From Acetatifactor sp. (GTDB lineage: Bacteria; Bacillota; Clostridia; Lachnospirales; Lachnospiraceae): DNA of 64,000 nucleotides. Made by a program: the position numbers and the translations under genes. Below the pieces are notes generated by a model. It was not told where the DNA came from. It saw nothing but the letters and a program-made list of their open reading frames with translations, and made no database searches. The stretch is taken from assembly GCA_016290775.1 (NCBI GenBank), contig JAEEVF010000003.1, forward strand, positions 179,858-243,857. Reading direction: 5' to 3'. How positions within the stretch are numbered: position 1 is the stretch's first letter; each line of letters opens with the position of its first letter. This document shows, one piece after another, positions 8,118-17,520 of this stretch.

Positions 8118-10211
8118 TTAGCAAATTTCTGCACCGGCGGGCATTTCCTTCTCAGGAGTCATGAGGGAAAGCTTGCCTTCTGCATCCTCTGCACAAAGGA
8201 GCATGCCTTCGCTCATAAGGCCTGCCATCTTTCTCGGCGCGAGGTTCACAAGAACCATCACCTTCTTGCCCACCATCTCCTCAGGCTCGTAAGTTGCATG
8301 GATGCCGGAAAGGATCTGCTTTACCTGATTGCCAACCTTCACCTTGCTGCAAAGGAGCTTTTTCGAGCCCTTTACGGCCTCGCAGGCAAGGATCTCGCCC
8401 ACCTGGAACTGGAGCTTTGCGAAATCATCATAGGTGATCTCAGGCTTCGCCTCGACGTCGATCGCTTCCTGAGTCGCGCCGTCCTTTGCGCCTGCCTCGC
8501 CGGCTTTCGCGCCTGCTGCCGCGCCGCCCGTCAGCTCTGCCCACTTTTCATCCGCCTCGGCCTGCGTCATTCTGCCTGCCTTCACGAGATTTGCAAATGC
8601 AACCTTCTGGTGCTCCAAGAATTCCTCTCTCTGACGCGCCTGCACCTCCTGGGCCTTCTTCAGGATCTCCTCCTTGTCAAGTCTTGCAAACAGGATCTCC
8701 GGCGTCTCCGTCACCTTGCCGCCCTGGCTAAGGCCAAAGCTTCCAAGCTGATCAAAGTCACGAAGGCTCGTTCCAAGCTGAGATGCAATCTTTCCTGCCG
8801 TGGTCGGAAGGAAAGGTGCCAGCAGGGATGCGCCGATCACGATGCCCTCGCTGAGGTTATAGAGCACGGTCGCAAGGCGGTCAGCCTTCTCAGGATCCTT
8901 TGCCAGAACCCAAGGCTCCGTCTCGTCAATATACTTGTTCAGACGCTTAAACACTGCAAAGATTTCGGTCAGCGCATCTGCCACGTGGAGCGTGTCCATG
9001 AGCTTTTCAACCTTTGCATATGCACTCGTCACCGTCGCCTTGAGGTCTTCGTCGATCTCAGGTACGGCCACGCCCTTGTTCGCAACAACGCCGCCAAAGT
9101 ACTTATTGCTCATGGCAACGGTACGGTTCACAAGGTTTCCGAGGGTGTTCGCAAGATCGGAATTCACGCGCTCGCACATGAGCTCCCAAGTGATGGTTCC
9201 GTCGTTTTCATAAGGCATTTCGTGCAGCACGAAATAACGCACTGCGTCCAGTCCAAAGATGCCTATCATGTCGTCCACGTAGATCACGTTGCCCTTGGAC
9301 TTACTCATCTTCTCGCCGCCCTGCAAAAGCCAGGGATGACCAAACACCTGCTTGGGCAGGGGCTCGCCCAGCGCCATCAGGAAGATGGGCCAGTAGATCG
9401 TATGGAATCGGATGATGTCCTTACCGATCAGATGCAGGTCAGCGGGCCAATATTTCTTGTAAAGGTCACCGCTTTCTCCGTCAGCGTCATAGCCAATGCC
9501 GGTGATGTAGTTGCTCAGCGCATCCAGCCACACGTAAACCACGTGCTTGTCGTCGAAGTCCACGGGGATGCCCCACTTGAAGGAAGTTCTGGACACGCAA
9601 AGGTCCTGCAGTCCCGGAAGCAGGAAGTTGTTCATCATCTCATTCTTCCTGGACACCGGCTGAATGAACTCGGGATGCGAGTTGATGTGCTCGATCAGGC
9701 GATCCGCATACTTCTTCATCTTGAAAAAGTAAGCCTCTTCCTTCTCATCGTGCACGGCGCCGCCGCAGACGGGGCACCTGCCCTCCTTCAGCTGCGTCTC
9801 GGTATAAAAGGCCTCACACTCCGTGCAATATTTTCCCTCATAGGAGCTCTTGTAAATGTCGCCCTGATCATAGAGCTTCTTGAAGATTTTCTGGATCTGA
9901 CGCTCGTGATCGGCATCCGTGGTGCGGATGAAGCGATCATAGGAAGTGCCCATCATGTCCCAAAGCTGCTTGATGGTTCCGGCCGTCTTGTCCACGAACT
10001 CCTTCGGCGTCATGTCCTCTTCGATGGCACGCGTCTCGATCTTTTGGCCATGCTCGTCACTTCCGGTCTGGAAATGCACGTCAAAGCCATCTGCCTTTTT
10101 ATATCTCGCAATGGCGTCTGCCAGGATGATCTCATAGCAGTTGCCGATGTGCGGTTTTCCTGAAGTATAGGCGATGGCCGTCGTAATGTAGTAAGGTCCT
10201 TTGTTTGTCAT
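8118..10211 (-). CDS. metG: methionyl-tRNA synthetase
   Basis: Charges tRNA-Met with methionine. Seen: class I motif KPHIGN (HIGH-like, 19-24), zinc-binding CTECEAF and CPVCGG (about 127-147), signature GGEKMSKSKGN (about 297-307), an anticodon-binding helical domain, and a C-terminal tRNA-binding (Arc1p/Trbp111-like) domain beginning around residue 588 (ITYDDFAKLQFQVGEI). A low-complexity Ala/Gly linker joins catalytic and C-terminal parts. 697 residues, typical for the two-domain clostridial enzyme. No T-box is visible upstream; the next gene lies 21 nt away, so it may be co-transcribed with it. Confidence 0.96.
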   Translation of the reverse strand: MTNKGPYYITTAIAYTSGKPHIGNCYEIILADAIARYKKADGFDVHFQTGSDEHGQKIETRAIEEDMTPKEFVDKTAGTIKQLWDMMGTSYDRFIRTTDADHERQIQKIFKKLYDQGDIYKSSYEGKYCTECEAFYTETQLKEGRCPVCGGAVHDEKEEAYFFKMKKYADRLIEHINSHPEFIQPVSRKNEMMNNFLLPGLQDLCVSRTSFKWGIPVDFDDKHVVYVWLDALSNYITGIGYDADGESGDLYKKYWPADLHLIGKDIIRFHTIYWPIFLMALGEPLPKQVFGHPWLLQGGEKMSKSKGNVIYVDDMIGIFGLDAVRYFVLHEMPYENDGTITWELMCERVNSDLANTLGNLVNRTVAMSNKYFGGVVANKGVAVPEIDEDLKATVTSAYAKVEKLMDTLHVADALTEIFAVFKRLNKYIDETEPWVLAKDPEKADRLATVLYNLSEGIVIGASLLAPFLPTTAGKIASQLGTSLRDFDQLGSFGLSQGGKVTETPEILFARLDKEEILKKAQEVQARQREEFLEHQKVAFANLVKAGRMTQAEADEKWAELTGGAAAGAKAGEAGAKDGATQEAIDVEAKPEITYDDFAKLQFQVGEILACEAVKGSKKLLCSKVKVGNQVKQILSGIHATYEPEEMVGKKVMVLVNLAPRKMAGLMSEGMLLCAEDAEGKLSLMTPEKEMPAGAEIC

Positions 10212-10232
10212 GTCTTTTCTCTACCTTTTCCT

Positions 10233-10739
10233 TTATTCTTCCTGCGTCCCGTCATTTGCGGTTCCCATCCCTGCAAGATATTGTGCGGGGATCACGTAAC
10301 CATAAGACTGGAGCTTTTGTACGTACAGAGGGTCGCGAAGGCGCTTCTCCGACTCAGCCAGATACCTTGCGTTTTCCTTGCCGGCAAAGCCAAGGCCGAC
10401 CCAAAGGGCAAGCACGATGCAACCAATCGTTCCGATCGCGCCCACGATCAGGAGCGCCAACGTCATTGTATTCCAATACTGCCTAAAATGCAAGGTGTAA
10501 TACATCCAGCCGCCTGCCGCCAGCGTGACTGCCAGGCAGAGGATCATTGCCTTTATGTAATATACGGGGCTCGTGCTCTTCGGATCAAATCCTTGGATCG
10601 CCACCTCGCGAAAGCGCTGATCCAAGTACTCCTGCTTGCATCTCGTGCAAAAACGGATGGGGCTTCCATATCCCCACGCATTGCATTGTTCCCGTGTTTT
10701 CTCGCCGCATTTCGGGCAAGTTCCTTCCAAATAACCCAT
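10233..10739 (-). CDS. zinc-ribbon membrane protein, unknown function
   Basis: Small membrane protein with an N-terminal zinc ribbon: CPKCG (residues 7-11) and CTRC (about 30-33), then two hydrophobic segments (about 62-82 and 94-118) and a charged C-terminal tail. Start chosen at the ATG at 10737-10739 because GGCAGG lies upstream and the protein then begins directly with the zinc ribbon; an upstream in-frame start would add 18 residues without support. It sits immediately upstream of metG on the same strand. I do not recognise a named family. Confidence 0.65.
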   Translation of the reverse strand: MGYLEGTCPKCGEKTREQCNAWGYGSPIRFCTRCKQEYLDQRFREVAIQGFDPKSTSPVYYIKAMILCLAVTLAAGGWMYYTLHFRQYWNTMTLALLIVGAIGTIGCIVLALWVGLGFAGKENARYLAESEKRLRDPLYVQKLQSYGYVIPAQYLAGMGTANDGTQEE

Positions 10740-10816
10740 TGTATCTTCCTGCCTTTCGATCCTTAAATGTTTATCAAAAATGGCTTTTGCCATTTGATCA
10801 CAAACTATTCAGGCCG

Positions 10817-11761
10817 TTAGCGAACATAGCCCTGCTCGGCCATATATCTTGTGAACTTCGCCTGGCCGTTTTGATTCAAATGCTGCGTGTCCATCCAATC
10901 CGTCGCGTTGTCAAGGCCGATCTCATCGAGTTCATAAAAAAGATTGTGCCATTCCAGTCCACGCTCCGCGGCAAAATCGCCCACGGTGTTGAACACGCGC
11001 TCAGACCTTTTTAAGTCCTCGATCGTATATTCATCATATTCATACTGCGAATTATAGGGTGCCACGCAAAGAATGAGTTCGACCTGATTCTCCTTGCAGA
11101 GCGCCACGATCTTCTCGAGCCATTCCTCCATCCCTTCCGGCATCTCTTCCGTTTCCATGGGATGCACCAGCGGGATGTCCGAAGTCATGTTGTAGGTTCT
11201 GGCAAAGTGCACGCCACCGCGCTCACTGACCTCATCATTCAAAAAATCCTTCTTCTCCAATTCCTTCCAGCGCGTGTGATAAATGCCAAAGGGAAGGTAG
11301 AAATAAATGCGATCCTCCTTTGCGACCAGCTCCTCGAGCGCAAGCTTTTTCGCTTCGCAATTTGGCATACCGTCAAAAAAGTAATGCGACATCTCATTGC
11401 TGATGGTGATCAGACCGTTCGCCACATAGCAGACTTCAAAGATGATCCGCTTTGGATGCTGATACTGGATCGCCTCCATCGTTGCATAATATGTCATCGG
11501 CAGCGTTTGCCCAGAGGTCGCAAGCATAAAAGAATTGATGCCATATTCCTCATACAAAATGTCCGGATCAATGCCACAGAACAGATGACTTGTCCCGACA
11601 AAGACGGTGTCAACGCTGTCACGCTTAAGGCTCGAAAACCGAAGCTGCACGCCGCCCGTGTCCTTGAGCAGGAATATGCGGTCAAGCCAAAACAAGCCGA
11701 AACACAGGATCGCTATGAAAATGATCGTAAGAACAATATTTCGTAAGACCTTCTTCGCCAT
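10817..11761 (-). CDS. SGNH-like protein, partner of the MBOAT acyltransferase
   Basis: Predicted membrane-anchored, extracytoplasmic SGNH-fold protein that would act with the neighbouring MBOAT protein in O-acylation of a cell-surface polymer (DltD/AlgJ-like logic). Seen: one N-terminal membrane segment, then FVGTSHLFCG (GxSH block with candidate nucleophile Ser) and a C-terminal DTQHLNQNG block with the catalytic Asp-x-x-His pattern. The second Met codon is preferred since AGAGGG is 7 nt upstream. The gene follows the MBOAT gene by 32 nt on the same strand. The polymer is unknown. Confidence 0.75.
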   Translation of the reverse strand: MAKKVLRNIVLTIIFIAILCFGLFWLDRIFLLKDTGGVQLRFSSLKRDSVDTVFVGTSHLFCGIDPDILYEEYGINSFMLATSGQTLPMTYYATMEAIQYQHPKRIIFEVCYVANGLITISNEMSHYFFDGMPNCEAKKLALEELVAKEDRIYFYLPFGIYHTRWKELEKKDFLNDEVSERGGVHFARTYNMTSDIPLVHPMETEEMPEGMEEWLEKIVALCKENQVELILCVAPYNSQYEYDEYTIEDLKRSERVFNTVGDFAAERGLEWHNLFYELDEIGLDNATDWMDTQHLNQNGQAKFTRYMAEQGYVR

Positions 11762-11793
11762 GCCCATACCCTCTTACGTTTCAACAAGCTACG

Positions 11794-13278
11794 CTAAAAC
11801 TGGAAATAAATAAACTCTGTCGCCTGGTACTGTGCGCCATAGATCCCAAAGATCAAGATCACTGCAATTCCCACATAGAATACCAGCCAGCGAAACCAGA
11901 GCGGCTGCGCCAAAATGGCATCTGAAAGGCTCTTTTTCCAATGGATTGCAAGATCCACCAAGATCATGAACAAAATGGCAAGGACGAGCACTCGGAAATC
12001 CTTCTCATCCAGCCCCAGCCCGTAAAGGCTTCGGTCCACCAGAACCCATGGATTGAAAGGCTTTAGCATTGACTTCCAAAGGTCGAAGGTCTGACGGATG
12101 CCGGATGCGCGGAAGGCCACCCAGGCCGCCGTCACGAACAGGAAAACGACGATCCTTTTGACGGTACGCGCGGCAAAGCTGTCATGAAACCACTTTGCTA
12201 GATGCTTTTCGTAAAACGGCGTACATACTTCCTCCAAAACACGCAGGATGCCATGCATGCCGCCCCAGAACACAAAATGCCAACCGGCGCCGTGCCACAG
12301 GCCGCTCAGCAAAAAGACGATCATAATGTTAATATACTTCCGCACCTTTCCTTTTCTGCTGCCGCCAAGAGGGAAGTACAGATAGTCACGAAACCACTTG
12401 GAAAGGGAAATGTGCCATCTGTCCCAGAATTCCTTGACGGATCTGGAAAGATACGGTGCGCGGAAGTTCTGCATCAGATCAAAGCCCATGACCTTAGCGG
12501 CGCCGATCGCAATGTAGGTATATCCCGCAAAGTCGCAGTAAATCTGGATCGAGAACAGGATCGCGGCAACCCAGACCGTGAAACCCGTGTAATTGCCGTA
12601 GGTGACGGGGTCAAACACCGTATCCACGATGATCGCCGCGCGGTCCGCAATGATCATCTTCATGAAGTATCCGTAGAGCATGATGAGTGCGCCCTTTTGG
12701 ATCCTTTTTGCGTCCCAGACCTTGATCTGGTCCATGTTGCGAAGCTGCGGTCCGAGACGCTCCGCGCGCTCAATGGGGCCTGCCACAAGCTGAGGGAAGA
12801 AGGAAAGGAACAAAGCAAACCGAAGCGGGTTCTTTTCCGCCTTTACGGTGCCCCGGTAAACGTCGATCGCATATCCCATGGATTGGAACAGATAGAAAGA
12901 AATGCCCATGGGAAGCAGAATCTCGGGCACGGAAATGCCTGCTCCCGTCCCGAGCTTTGTGAGAACCTTTTGAAGGGTCTGTGCAAGGAATCCAAAATAC
13001 TTAAAATAACACAAAAGCCCAAGATTTAAGGACAGGCAAACCGTCAAGGTCAGTGCCTTTGCCTTGGCACGCTCGGAAAATCGCTCCAAAAAAAGCGCCG
13101 TCGCGTAGCTGATGACGGTGGTCGACAATAGAAGAAGCACATATCTTAAGTTCCAGGAGGCATAAAAATAATAGCTTGCAGCCAGGAGCCACAAGTACCT
13201 TGCCTTCTTTGGGATCAGGAAATACCCGATGAGCGTGATGGCAAAAAAGATCAAAAAGGTCAGCGAGTTGAACAACAT
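11794..13278 (-). CDS. MBOAT family O-acyltransferase (AlgI/DltB-like)
   Basis: Polytopic membrane-bound O-acyltransferase moving acyl (usually acetyl) groups across the membrane onto extracellular glycans or teichoic acids. Seen: about ten hydrophobic segments, the family blocks QLVAGPIERAERL and FWDRWHISLSKWFRDYLYFP, and the active-site His in LLSGLWHGAGWHFVFWG. 494 residues, typical. It precedes the SGNH-like gene and follows a diguanylate cyclase gene on the same strand; such MBOAT/SGNH pairs acetylate exported polysaccharides. No polymer synthase is present nearby. Confidence 0.9.
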   Translation of the reverse strand: MLFNSLTFLIFFAITLIGYFLIPKKARYLWLLAASYYFYASWNLRYVLLLLSTTVISYATALFLERFSERAKAKALTLTVCLSLNLGLLCYFKYFGFLAQTLQKVLTKLGTGAGISVPEILLPMGISFYLFQSMGYAIDVYRGTVKAEKNPLRFALFLSFFPQLVAGPIERAERLGPQLRNMDQIKVWDAKRIQKGALIMLYGYFMKMIIADRAAIIVDTVFDPVTYGNYTGFTVWVAAILFSIQIYCDFAGYTYIAIGAAKVMGFDLMQNFRAPYLSRSVKEFWDRWHISLSKWFRDYLYFPLGGSRKGKVRKYINIMIVFLLSGLWHGAGWHFVFWGGMHGILRVLEEVCTPFYEKHLAKWFHDSFAARTVKRIVVFLFVTAAWVAFRASGIRQTFDLWKSMLKPFNPWVLVDRSLYGLGLDEKDFRVLVLAILFMILVDLAIHWKKSLSDAILAQPLWFRWLVFYVGIAVILIFGIYGAQYQATEFIYFQF

Positions 13279-13314
13279 TGAGGCTCTCTCCTATTTCATG
13301 CCGCAGATAAAGCG

Positions 13315-14751
13315 TCACCTGTAGCTGCCATATTTCTTCTTGAACTTGTCCTTGTTCTCATACATGGCCTTGTCGGCGCGCTTCATCACCTGATCCACGG
13401 TCTCGTCGCCAGGCGTAAACTCTGCCATGCCGACGGAAGCGGAAAATCGGTCATACGCCTCCTTGTCCGTCTGTCCGTAAGAAGCCATGAAGGCTTCCGT
13501 GATCTGCGTCATGCGAAGGAGCCTGCTCATGTAATCCTCATTTCGAAGTGCCACTACAAACTCATCACCGCCCACGCGGAACACGGGCGAGCGCTTGTAG
13601 ATGCTACAGATAATGTTGCAGCACCCCTTGATGTAATGGTCGCCAAACTTATGACCAAAGGTGTCGTTAACATATTTTAGGTTGTTCAGATCCACCATGA
13701 CAATGGCAAACTTCGCCGTGCCATCCGCGATCTCCTGCGTCAGAATATCCGTGAATTTGTTGAAGGAAGCTTGGTTGCCTACCCTCGTCAGCGCGTCTTT
13801 ATAGGCCGTCTCACTGATCTGATCGAGCTTTTCCTCCTGCTCCTGAATGTCACTCTTCGCGCGGCTTAAATTCGTCATGTAATACAGGCTCTCCTTCATC
13901 ACGGAGGTGAACTCGTAATACAACTCCTCGATCTCGTCCTGCGAGTGGATATTCAGCTCCTCCATGGCCTGCATGTTTGCAAAGCGATCGCTCTCGGTAT
14001 CGTAGGTAAAGCCCTTTACGCACTCGGACATGTCACGGATGGGCTTGATCACGCCCTTTCGCACAATGTGCACGTCAAAGACAAGGACCAGCGCCACCGC
14101 AGCGGCAACGATGATCAGCATGCTCATGATGAAGGAGATGTTCTGCCTGTGACGCTCCGTCATCGTAAACACGACGCAACAGTGACACTGATAAACGCCA
14201 AGATCATCAAAAACGGGCTTGAAATAGGTGTATAGATAGCCCTCTTCGTTTTTCGTGACAACCCAGATCTCCTCGCCGCGCACAAGGCGATCCTTCACCT
14301 TGGCGTACGCAGGCTCCACCTGCAAAAGCTGTCCGGGCGCGCCAACGGCCTTTTCGCCCTTGTCCTGCATGTTGAAAACGACTTTGGCGCCGTCACTATC
14401 ATAACGGAACACGTGCGCATACTGAAGGTCAGGAAGGTTGTCCTTAAGGCCCATGAGTTTTTTTCGTATCGCTGCATATGCATCCGCGTCCCGGTCTTTG
14501 TCCATGTATGAATTCACAAGATTGCCGTCGATCATCGGAACCATCAGGCTCGTGATCGCATTCGCTCTGTCGGCATAGTCCGAGATCATGCGATTCTGGA
14601 ACCAGAAGTAGGCGATGGGCACAATAATGATCACGATCAACAGACCGCTGATCATGAACGTTAACGGCAAGCGTACGGTCAGTGACCGCATCTTCTTGCG
14701 AAGTGCTTGTGATTTTCCCCAAAACTTACTGTCCCTTATTGCTTTTGTCAT
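13315..14751 (-). CDS. membrane diguanylate cyclase (GGDEF)
   Basis: Predicted sensor that makes the second messenger c-di-GMP. Seen: transmembrane helix near residues 28-50, extracytoplasmic sensor domain, second helix about 205-227, a HAMP-like linker and coiled coil, and a C-terminal GGDEF domain with intact VGGDEFVV. The RxxD inhibitory site five residues before GGDEF is not present (KRSPVFRV instead), so product inhibition may be absent. 36 nt upstream of the MBOAT gene on the same strand, which raises the possibility of c-di-GMP control of exopolysaccharide modification. Confidence 0.88.
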   Translation of the reverse strand: MTKAIRDSKFWGKSQALRKKMRSLTVRLPLTFMISGLLIVIIIVPIAYFWFQNRMISDYADRANAITSLMVPMIDGNLVNSYMDKDRDADAYAAIRKKLMGLKDNLPDLQYAHVFRYDSDGAKVVFNMQDKGEKAVGAPGQLLQVEPAYAKVKDRLVRGEEIWVVTKNEEGYLYTYFKPVFDDLGVYQCHCCVVFTMTERHRQNISFIMSMLIIVAAAVALVLVFDVHIVRKGVIKPIRDMSECVKGFTYDTESDRFANMQAMEELNIHSQDEIEELYYEFTSVMKESLYYMTNLSRAKSDIQEQEEKLDQISETAYKDALTRVGNQASFNKFTDILTQEIADGTAKFAIVMVDLNNLKYVNDTFGHKFGDHYIKGCCNIICSIYKRSPVFRVGGDEFVVALRNEDYMSRLLRMTQITEAFMASYGQTDKEAYDRFSASVGMAEFTPGDETVDQVMKRADKAMYENKDKFKKKYGSYR

Positions 14752-14779
14752 CCTTTTCTCCCCAAAGAAAGGAACGGAA

Positions 14780-14804
14780 GAAAGGAGGGAATGGCCCTCC
14801 TTTC
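14780..14804. terminator. terminator after rpe
   Basis: Hairpin GAAAGGAGGG-loop-CCCTCCTTTC with pyrimidine-rich tails on both strands, between the rpe stop and the diguanylate cyclase gene. Confidence 0.6.
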
Positions 14805-14809
14805 CTCTT

Positions 14810-15475
14810 TTAAGATTCCATTGCTGTCATTTTCTCTACGAAAAGCTTGGTGCGCTCCTCAGGATTTCCGCCAAAGATGGCAGAGCCCGCAACGATCACG
14901 TTGGCGCCTGCCTCTAAGATCATCTCGAGATTGCTCTCCTTAACGCCGCCGTCCACTTCGATGTCAAGGAGGATGCCGCGCTCGGTCGCAAGCTTACGGA
15001 GCTGGCGCACCTTTTCCACGCAGTCCGGCATGAGAGCCTGACCGCCAAACCCGGGCTCCACGGTCATGATGAGCACCATGTCCACCAACTCCAGATAAGG
15101 CTCGAGCGCCTCGATGGGCGTGGCGGGTTTGATGGTGATCCCGACCTTCTTGCCAAGGCTTCGGATCTTTTGGATCACTTCCATCGGGGAAGCGGCCGCT
15201 TCCAGGTGGAAATTGATCAGGTCCGCGCCCTTGCTGGCCACGGTCTCAATATATCGCTCCGGCTCCACGATCATCAGATGCACGTCCAGAAGGAGCGTCG
15301 TTTTTCGCTTCAGCGCCTCAAGTATGGGCATTCCAAAGGAAATGGAAGGCACAAACACGCCGTCCATCACGTCCACGTGGAGATACGAAGCACCTCCCCG
15401 TTCCACTGCCCGAACCTGCTCTCCCAGATTCCAAAAATCCGCTGCGAGAATCGATGGCGATAACAAATTTTTCAT
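14810..15475 (-). CDS. rpe: ribulose-phosphate 3-epimerase
   Basis: Interconverts ribulose 5-phosphate and xylulose 5-phosphate in the pentose phosphate pathway. Seen: TIM-barrel family blocks LSPSILAADF (4-13), HVDVMDGVFVPSISFG, VHLMIVEPERY, MTVEPGFGGQ and DIEVDGGVKESN, including metal-binding His and catalytic Asp. The ATG at 15473-15475 is chosen because the family N terminus starts there and GTGAGGA precedes it. 221 residues, typical. Downstream of the split transketolase genes, consistent with a pentose operon. Confidence 0.94.
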   Translation of the reverse strand: MKNLLSPSILAADFWNLGEQVRAVERGGASYLHVDVMDGVFVPSISFGMPILEALKRKTTLLLDVHLMIVEPERYIETVASKGADLINFHLEAAASPMEVIQKIRSLGKKVGITIKPATPIEALEPYLELVDMVLIMTVEPGFGGQALMPDCVEKVRQLRKLATERGILLDIEVDGGVKESNLEMILEAGANVIVAGSAIFGGNPEERTKLFVEKMTAMES

Positions 15476-15488
15476 GTCATCCTCACAA

Positions 15489-15523
15489 GGCCGCACCGCC
15501 ATCACGACGGAAACGATGCGGCC
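15489..15523. other. hairpin between transketolase C subunit gene and rpe
   Basis: GGCCGCA (15489-15495) pairs with TGCGGCC (15517-15523) with an inner CCG/CGG. A T-run follows on the plus strand, not on the transcribed minus strand, so it may act as an mRNA processing or stability element rather than a terminator. Confidence 0.4.
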
Positions 15524-15548
15524 ACAGTTTTTTCAAGAACAAGGACCT

Positions 15549-16487
15549 TTATACAAACGCCTTTACGGAAGCATATACGCCGTCAGCGTCCAGGCCATAC
15601 TTTGCAACCAGAGCGCCTGCGGAACCGGACTCACCGAATACGTCCTGCATGCCCAGCTTCTTCACGGGCGTAGGGAGCTTCTCGGACAGGCAATCGCAAA
15701 CAGCGCTGCCAAGGCCGCCGATCACGGAATGCTCTTCCACGGTCACAACCTTACCAGTCTTCTTTGCGCTGTTAATGATGATATCCTCGTCGAGAGGCTT
15801 GATGGTGCAGATGTTGATGACTTCAGCGTCGATGCCGTCTGCAGCAAGCTTTTCAGCTGCGCCAAGTGCGGAATCTACGCAGATGCCGGTGGCAACGATC
15901 GTTACGTCCTTACCAGGGCGAACCACGGTGCCCTTGCCGATTTCAAACTTGTAATCAGGCTTGTCGTTGATCACGGGAACTGCCGCACGACCGAAACGGA
16001 TGTAAACGGGTCCTTCGTACTCAAGGGCTGCACGAACGGCTGCCTTTGCTTCAACGTCATCGGAGGGAACCATAACTACCATGCCGGGGATCGTTCTCAT
16101 CAGGGCGATGTCCTCGTTACACTGATGGGTTGCGCCGTCCTCACCAACGGTGATGCCTGCGTGAGTTGCGCCGATCTTAACGTTCAGGTGAGGGTAACCA
16201 ACGGAGTTACGAACCTGCTCGTATGCACGGCCTGCAGCGAACATTGCAAAGGAGCTTACGAAGGGGATCTTTCCAACGGTGGAAAGGCCTGCTGCCACGC
16301 CGATCATGTTACACTCTGCAATACCGCAGTCAATGTGGCGATCGGGATATGCTTTTCTGAAAATGCCGGTCTTGGTTGCCTCTGCAAGGTCTGCATCCAG
16401 AACAACCAGGTTCGGGAATTCTTCTGCCAAATCTTTCAATGCGTTACCGTAGCTTTCACGGGTCGCAATTTTCTTTACGTCTGCCAT
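15549..16487 (-). CDS. transketolase, C-terminal subunit
   Basis: Pyrimidine-binding and C-terminal half of a two-polypeptide transketolase; transfers two-carbon units between sugar phosphates with thiamine diphosphate. Seen: N-terminal RESYGNAL, ADLAEATKTG, the active-site segment DCGIAECNMIGVAAGLS with the Glu that activates thiamine, SSFAMFAAGRAYEQVRNSV, and the C-terminal transketolase domain with EHSVIGGLGSAV. 312 residues, normal for the split form. Follows the N-terminal subunit gene by 23 nt. Confidence 0.95.
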   Translation of the reverse strand: MADVKKIATRESYGNALKDLAEEFPNLVVLDADLAEATKTGIFRKAYPDRHIDCGIAECNMIGVAAGLSTVGKIPFVSSFAMFAAGRAYEQVRNSVGYPHLNVKIGATHAGITVGEDGATHQCNEDIALMRTIPGMVVMVPSDDVEAKAAVRAALEYEGPVYIRFGRAAVPVINDKPDYKFEIGKGTVVRPGKDVTIVATGICVDSALGAAEKLAADGIDAEVINICTIKPLDEDIIINSAKKTGKVVTVEEHSVIGGLGSAVCDCLSEKLPTPVKKLGMQDVFGESGSAGALVAKYGLDADGVYASVKAFV

Positions 16488-16510
16488 TTTATCATACCTA
16501 CCTTTCCGCG

Positions 16511-17338
16511 TTAGTTCAGGCTAGCGCCGATCTTCTCGAGATCAGCCATAGCGATTGCATATTCTTCATCATTCGGAGCCTTGCCGTGCCAGCCGCACTG
16601 ATTCTCCATGAAGGATACGCCCTTACCCTTGGTGCTGTGCATAACGATGCAAGTAGGCATGCCCTTGGTTTCCTTTGCTTCCTTGAAGGCAGCGCGGATG
16701 TCGTCGAAGTCATGCGCATTGCAGTTGATCACGTGGAAATTGAAGGCCTTGAACTTCTCATCGATGGGATAAGGAGAGCAAACCTTGTCAACGGGTCCGT
16801 CGATCTGAAGGCCGTTGTTGTCAACGATCACTACCAGGTTGTCCAGCTTGCGGAAGCCTGCAAACATTGCTGCCTCCCAAACCTGACCTTCCTGAATTTC
16901 GCCATCGCCAAGCAGGGTGTAAACACGGAAATCCTTGTTGCCAAGCTTTGCGCCAAGTGCCATGCCGACTGCGGCAGAGATGCCCTGACCAAGGGATCCG
17001 GAGGACATGTCTACGCCGGGGATATGAATGCAGGGATGTCCCTGCAGGAGTGCGCCTAATTTTCTGAGGCTCAAAAGCTCCTCCTTCGGGAAATATCCCT
17101 TCTGTGCCAAGGTTGCATAAAGACCAGGGGCGGTGTGGCCCTTGGAAAGTACGAAACGATCCCTGTCCTCCTTGTCAGGATTCTTAGGATCAACGTTCAT
17201 CTCCTCAAAGTAGAGATAGGTGAACACGTCTGCTGCGGACAGAGATCCGCCGGGGTGTCCTGCCTTTGCAGCGTGAACTGCAGTCACGATCCCCTTACGA
17301 ACTTCGTTCGCTGTCTTTTGCAGCTCTAAATTGTTCAT
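16511..17338 (-). CDS. transketolase, N-terminal subunit
   Basis: Thiamine-diphosphate-binding half of the split transketolase. Seen: HAAKAGHPGGSLSAADVFTY near the N terminus, RFVLSKGH, the TPP motif GDGEIQEGQVWEAAMFAGF with the closing VVDNNGLQIDG, and MHSTKGKGVSFME. Start chosen at the ATG at 17336-17338 because GGAGG lies 5 nt upstream; an earlier in-frame ATG overlaps that site. 275 residues. Promoter at 17375-17403; runs into the C-terminal subunit gene and probably rpe. Confidence 0.95.
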   Translation of the reverse strand: MNNLELQKTANEVRKGIVTAVHAAKAGHPGGSLSAADVFTYLYFEEMNVDPKNPDKEDRDRFVLSKGHTAPGLYATLAQKGYFPKEELLSLRKLGALLQGHPCIHIPGVDMSSGSLGQGISAAVGMALGAKLGNKDFRVYTLLGDGEIQEGQVWEAAMFAGFRKLDNLVVIVDNNGLQIDGPVDKVCSPYPIDEKFKAFNFHVINCNAHDFDDIRAAFKEAKETKGMPTCIVMHSTKGKGVSFMENQCGWHGKAPNDEEYAIAMADLEKIGASLN

Positions 17339-17374
17339 GGTTTCCTCCATTCTGCCGTTTTAAGGCGGCTTAAT

Positions 17375-17403
17375 ATTATAGTATTGCGTAACCATCCTGT
17401 CGA
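17375..17403 (-). promoter_or_regulatory. promoter of the transketolase operon
   Basis: Minus strand TCGACA (17398-17403), 17-bp spacer, TATAAT (17375-17380), about 37 nt before the start codon. Confidence 0.8.
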
Positions 17404-17442
17404 AACGGCTACAATTTTTCCCACCCTATAGAGTAACATAAA

Positions 17443-17487
17443 TTACGCGGAGTGTCTAGGCATTTTTTGCCAGTCTCCTCCGCGTAA
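17443..17487 (-). terminator. terminator of the FGGY kinase-araD operon
   Basis: Ten-base-pair stem TTACGCGGAG/CTCCGCGTAA with an inner GGCA/TGCC helix. On the minus strand it is followed by TTTATGTT. It separates araD from the transketolase promoter. Confidence 0.7.
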
Positions 17488-17520
17488 GTTGCACTATTTT
17501 TTGAACTTGTGGATTGAGGC

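Noticed and set aside
8097..10163. 688-codon plus-strand frame
   Set aside because: Exact antisense of metG; the metG translation has all synthetase motifs, and the antisense protein is rich in His/Leu/Arg with no motif.
15114..16514. 466-codon plus-strand frame
   Set aside because: Antisense of the transketolase C subunit and rpe genes.
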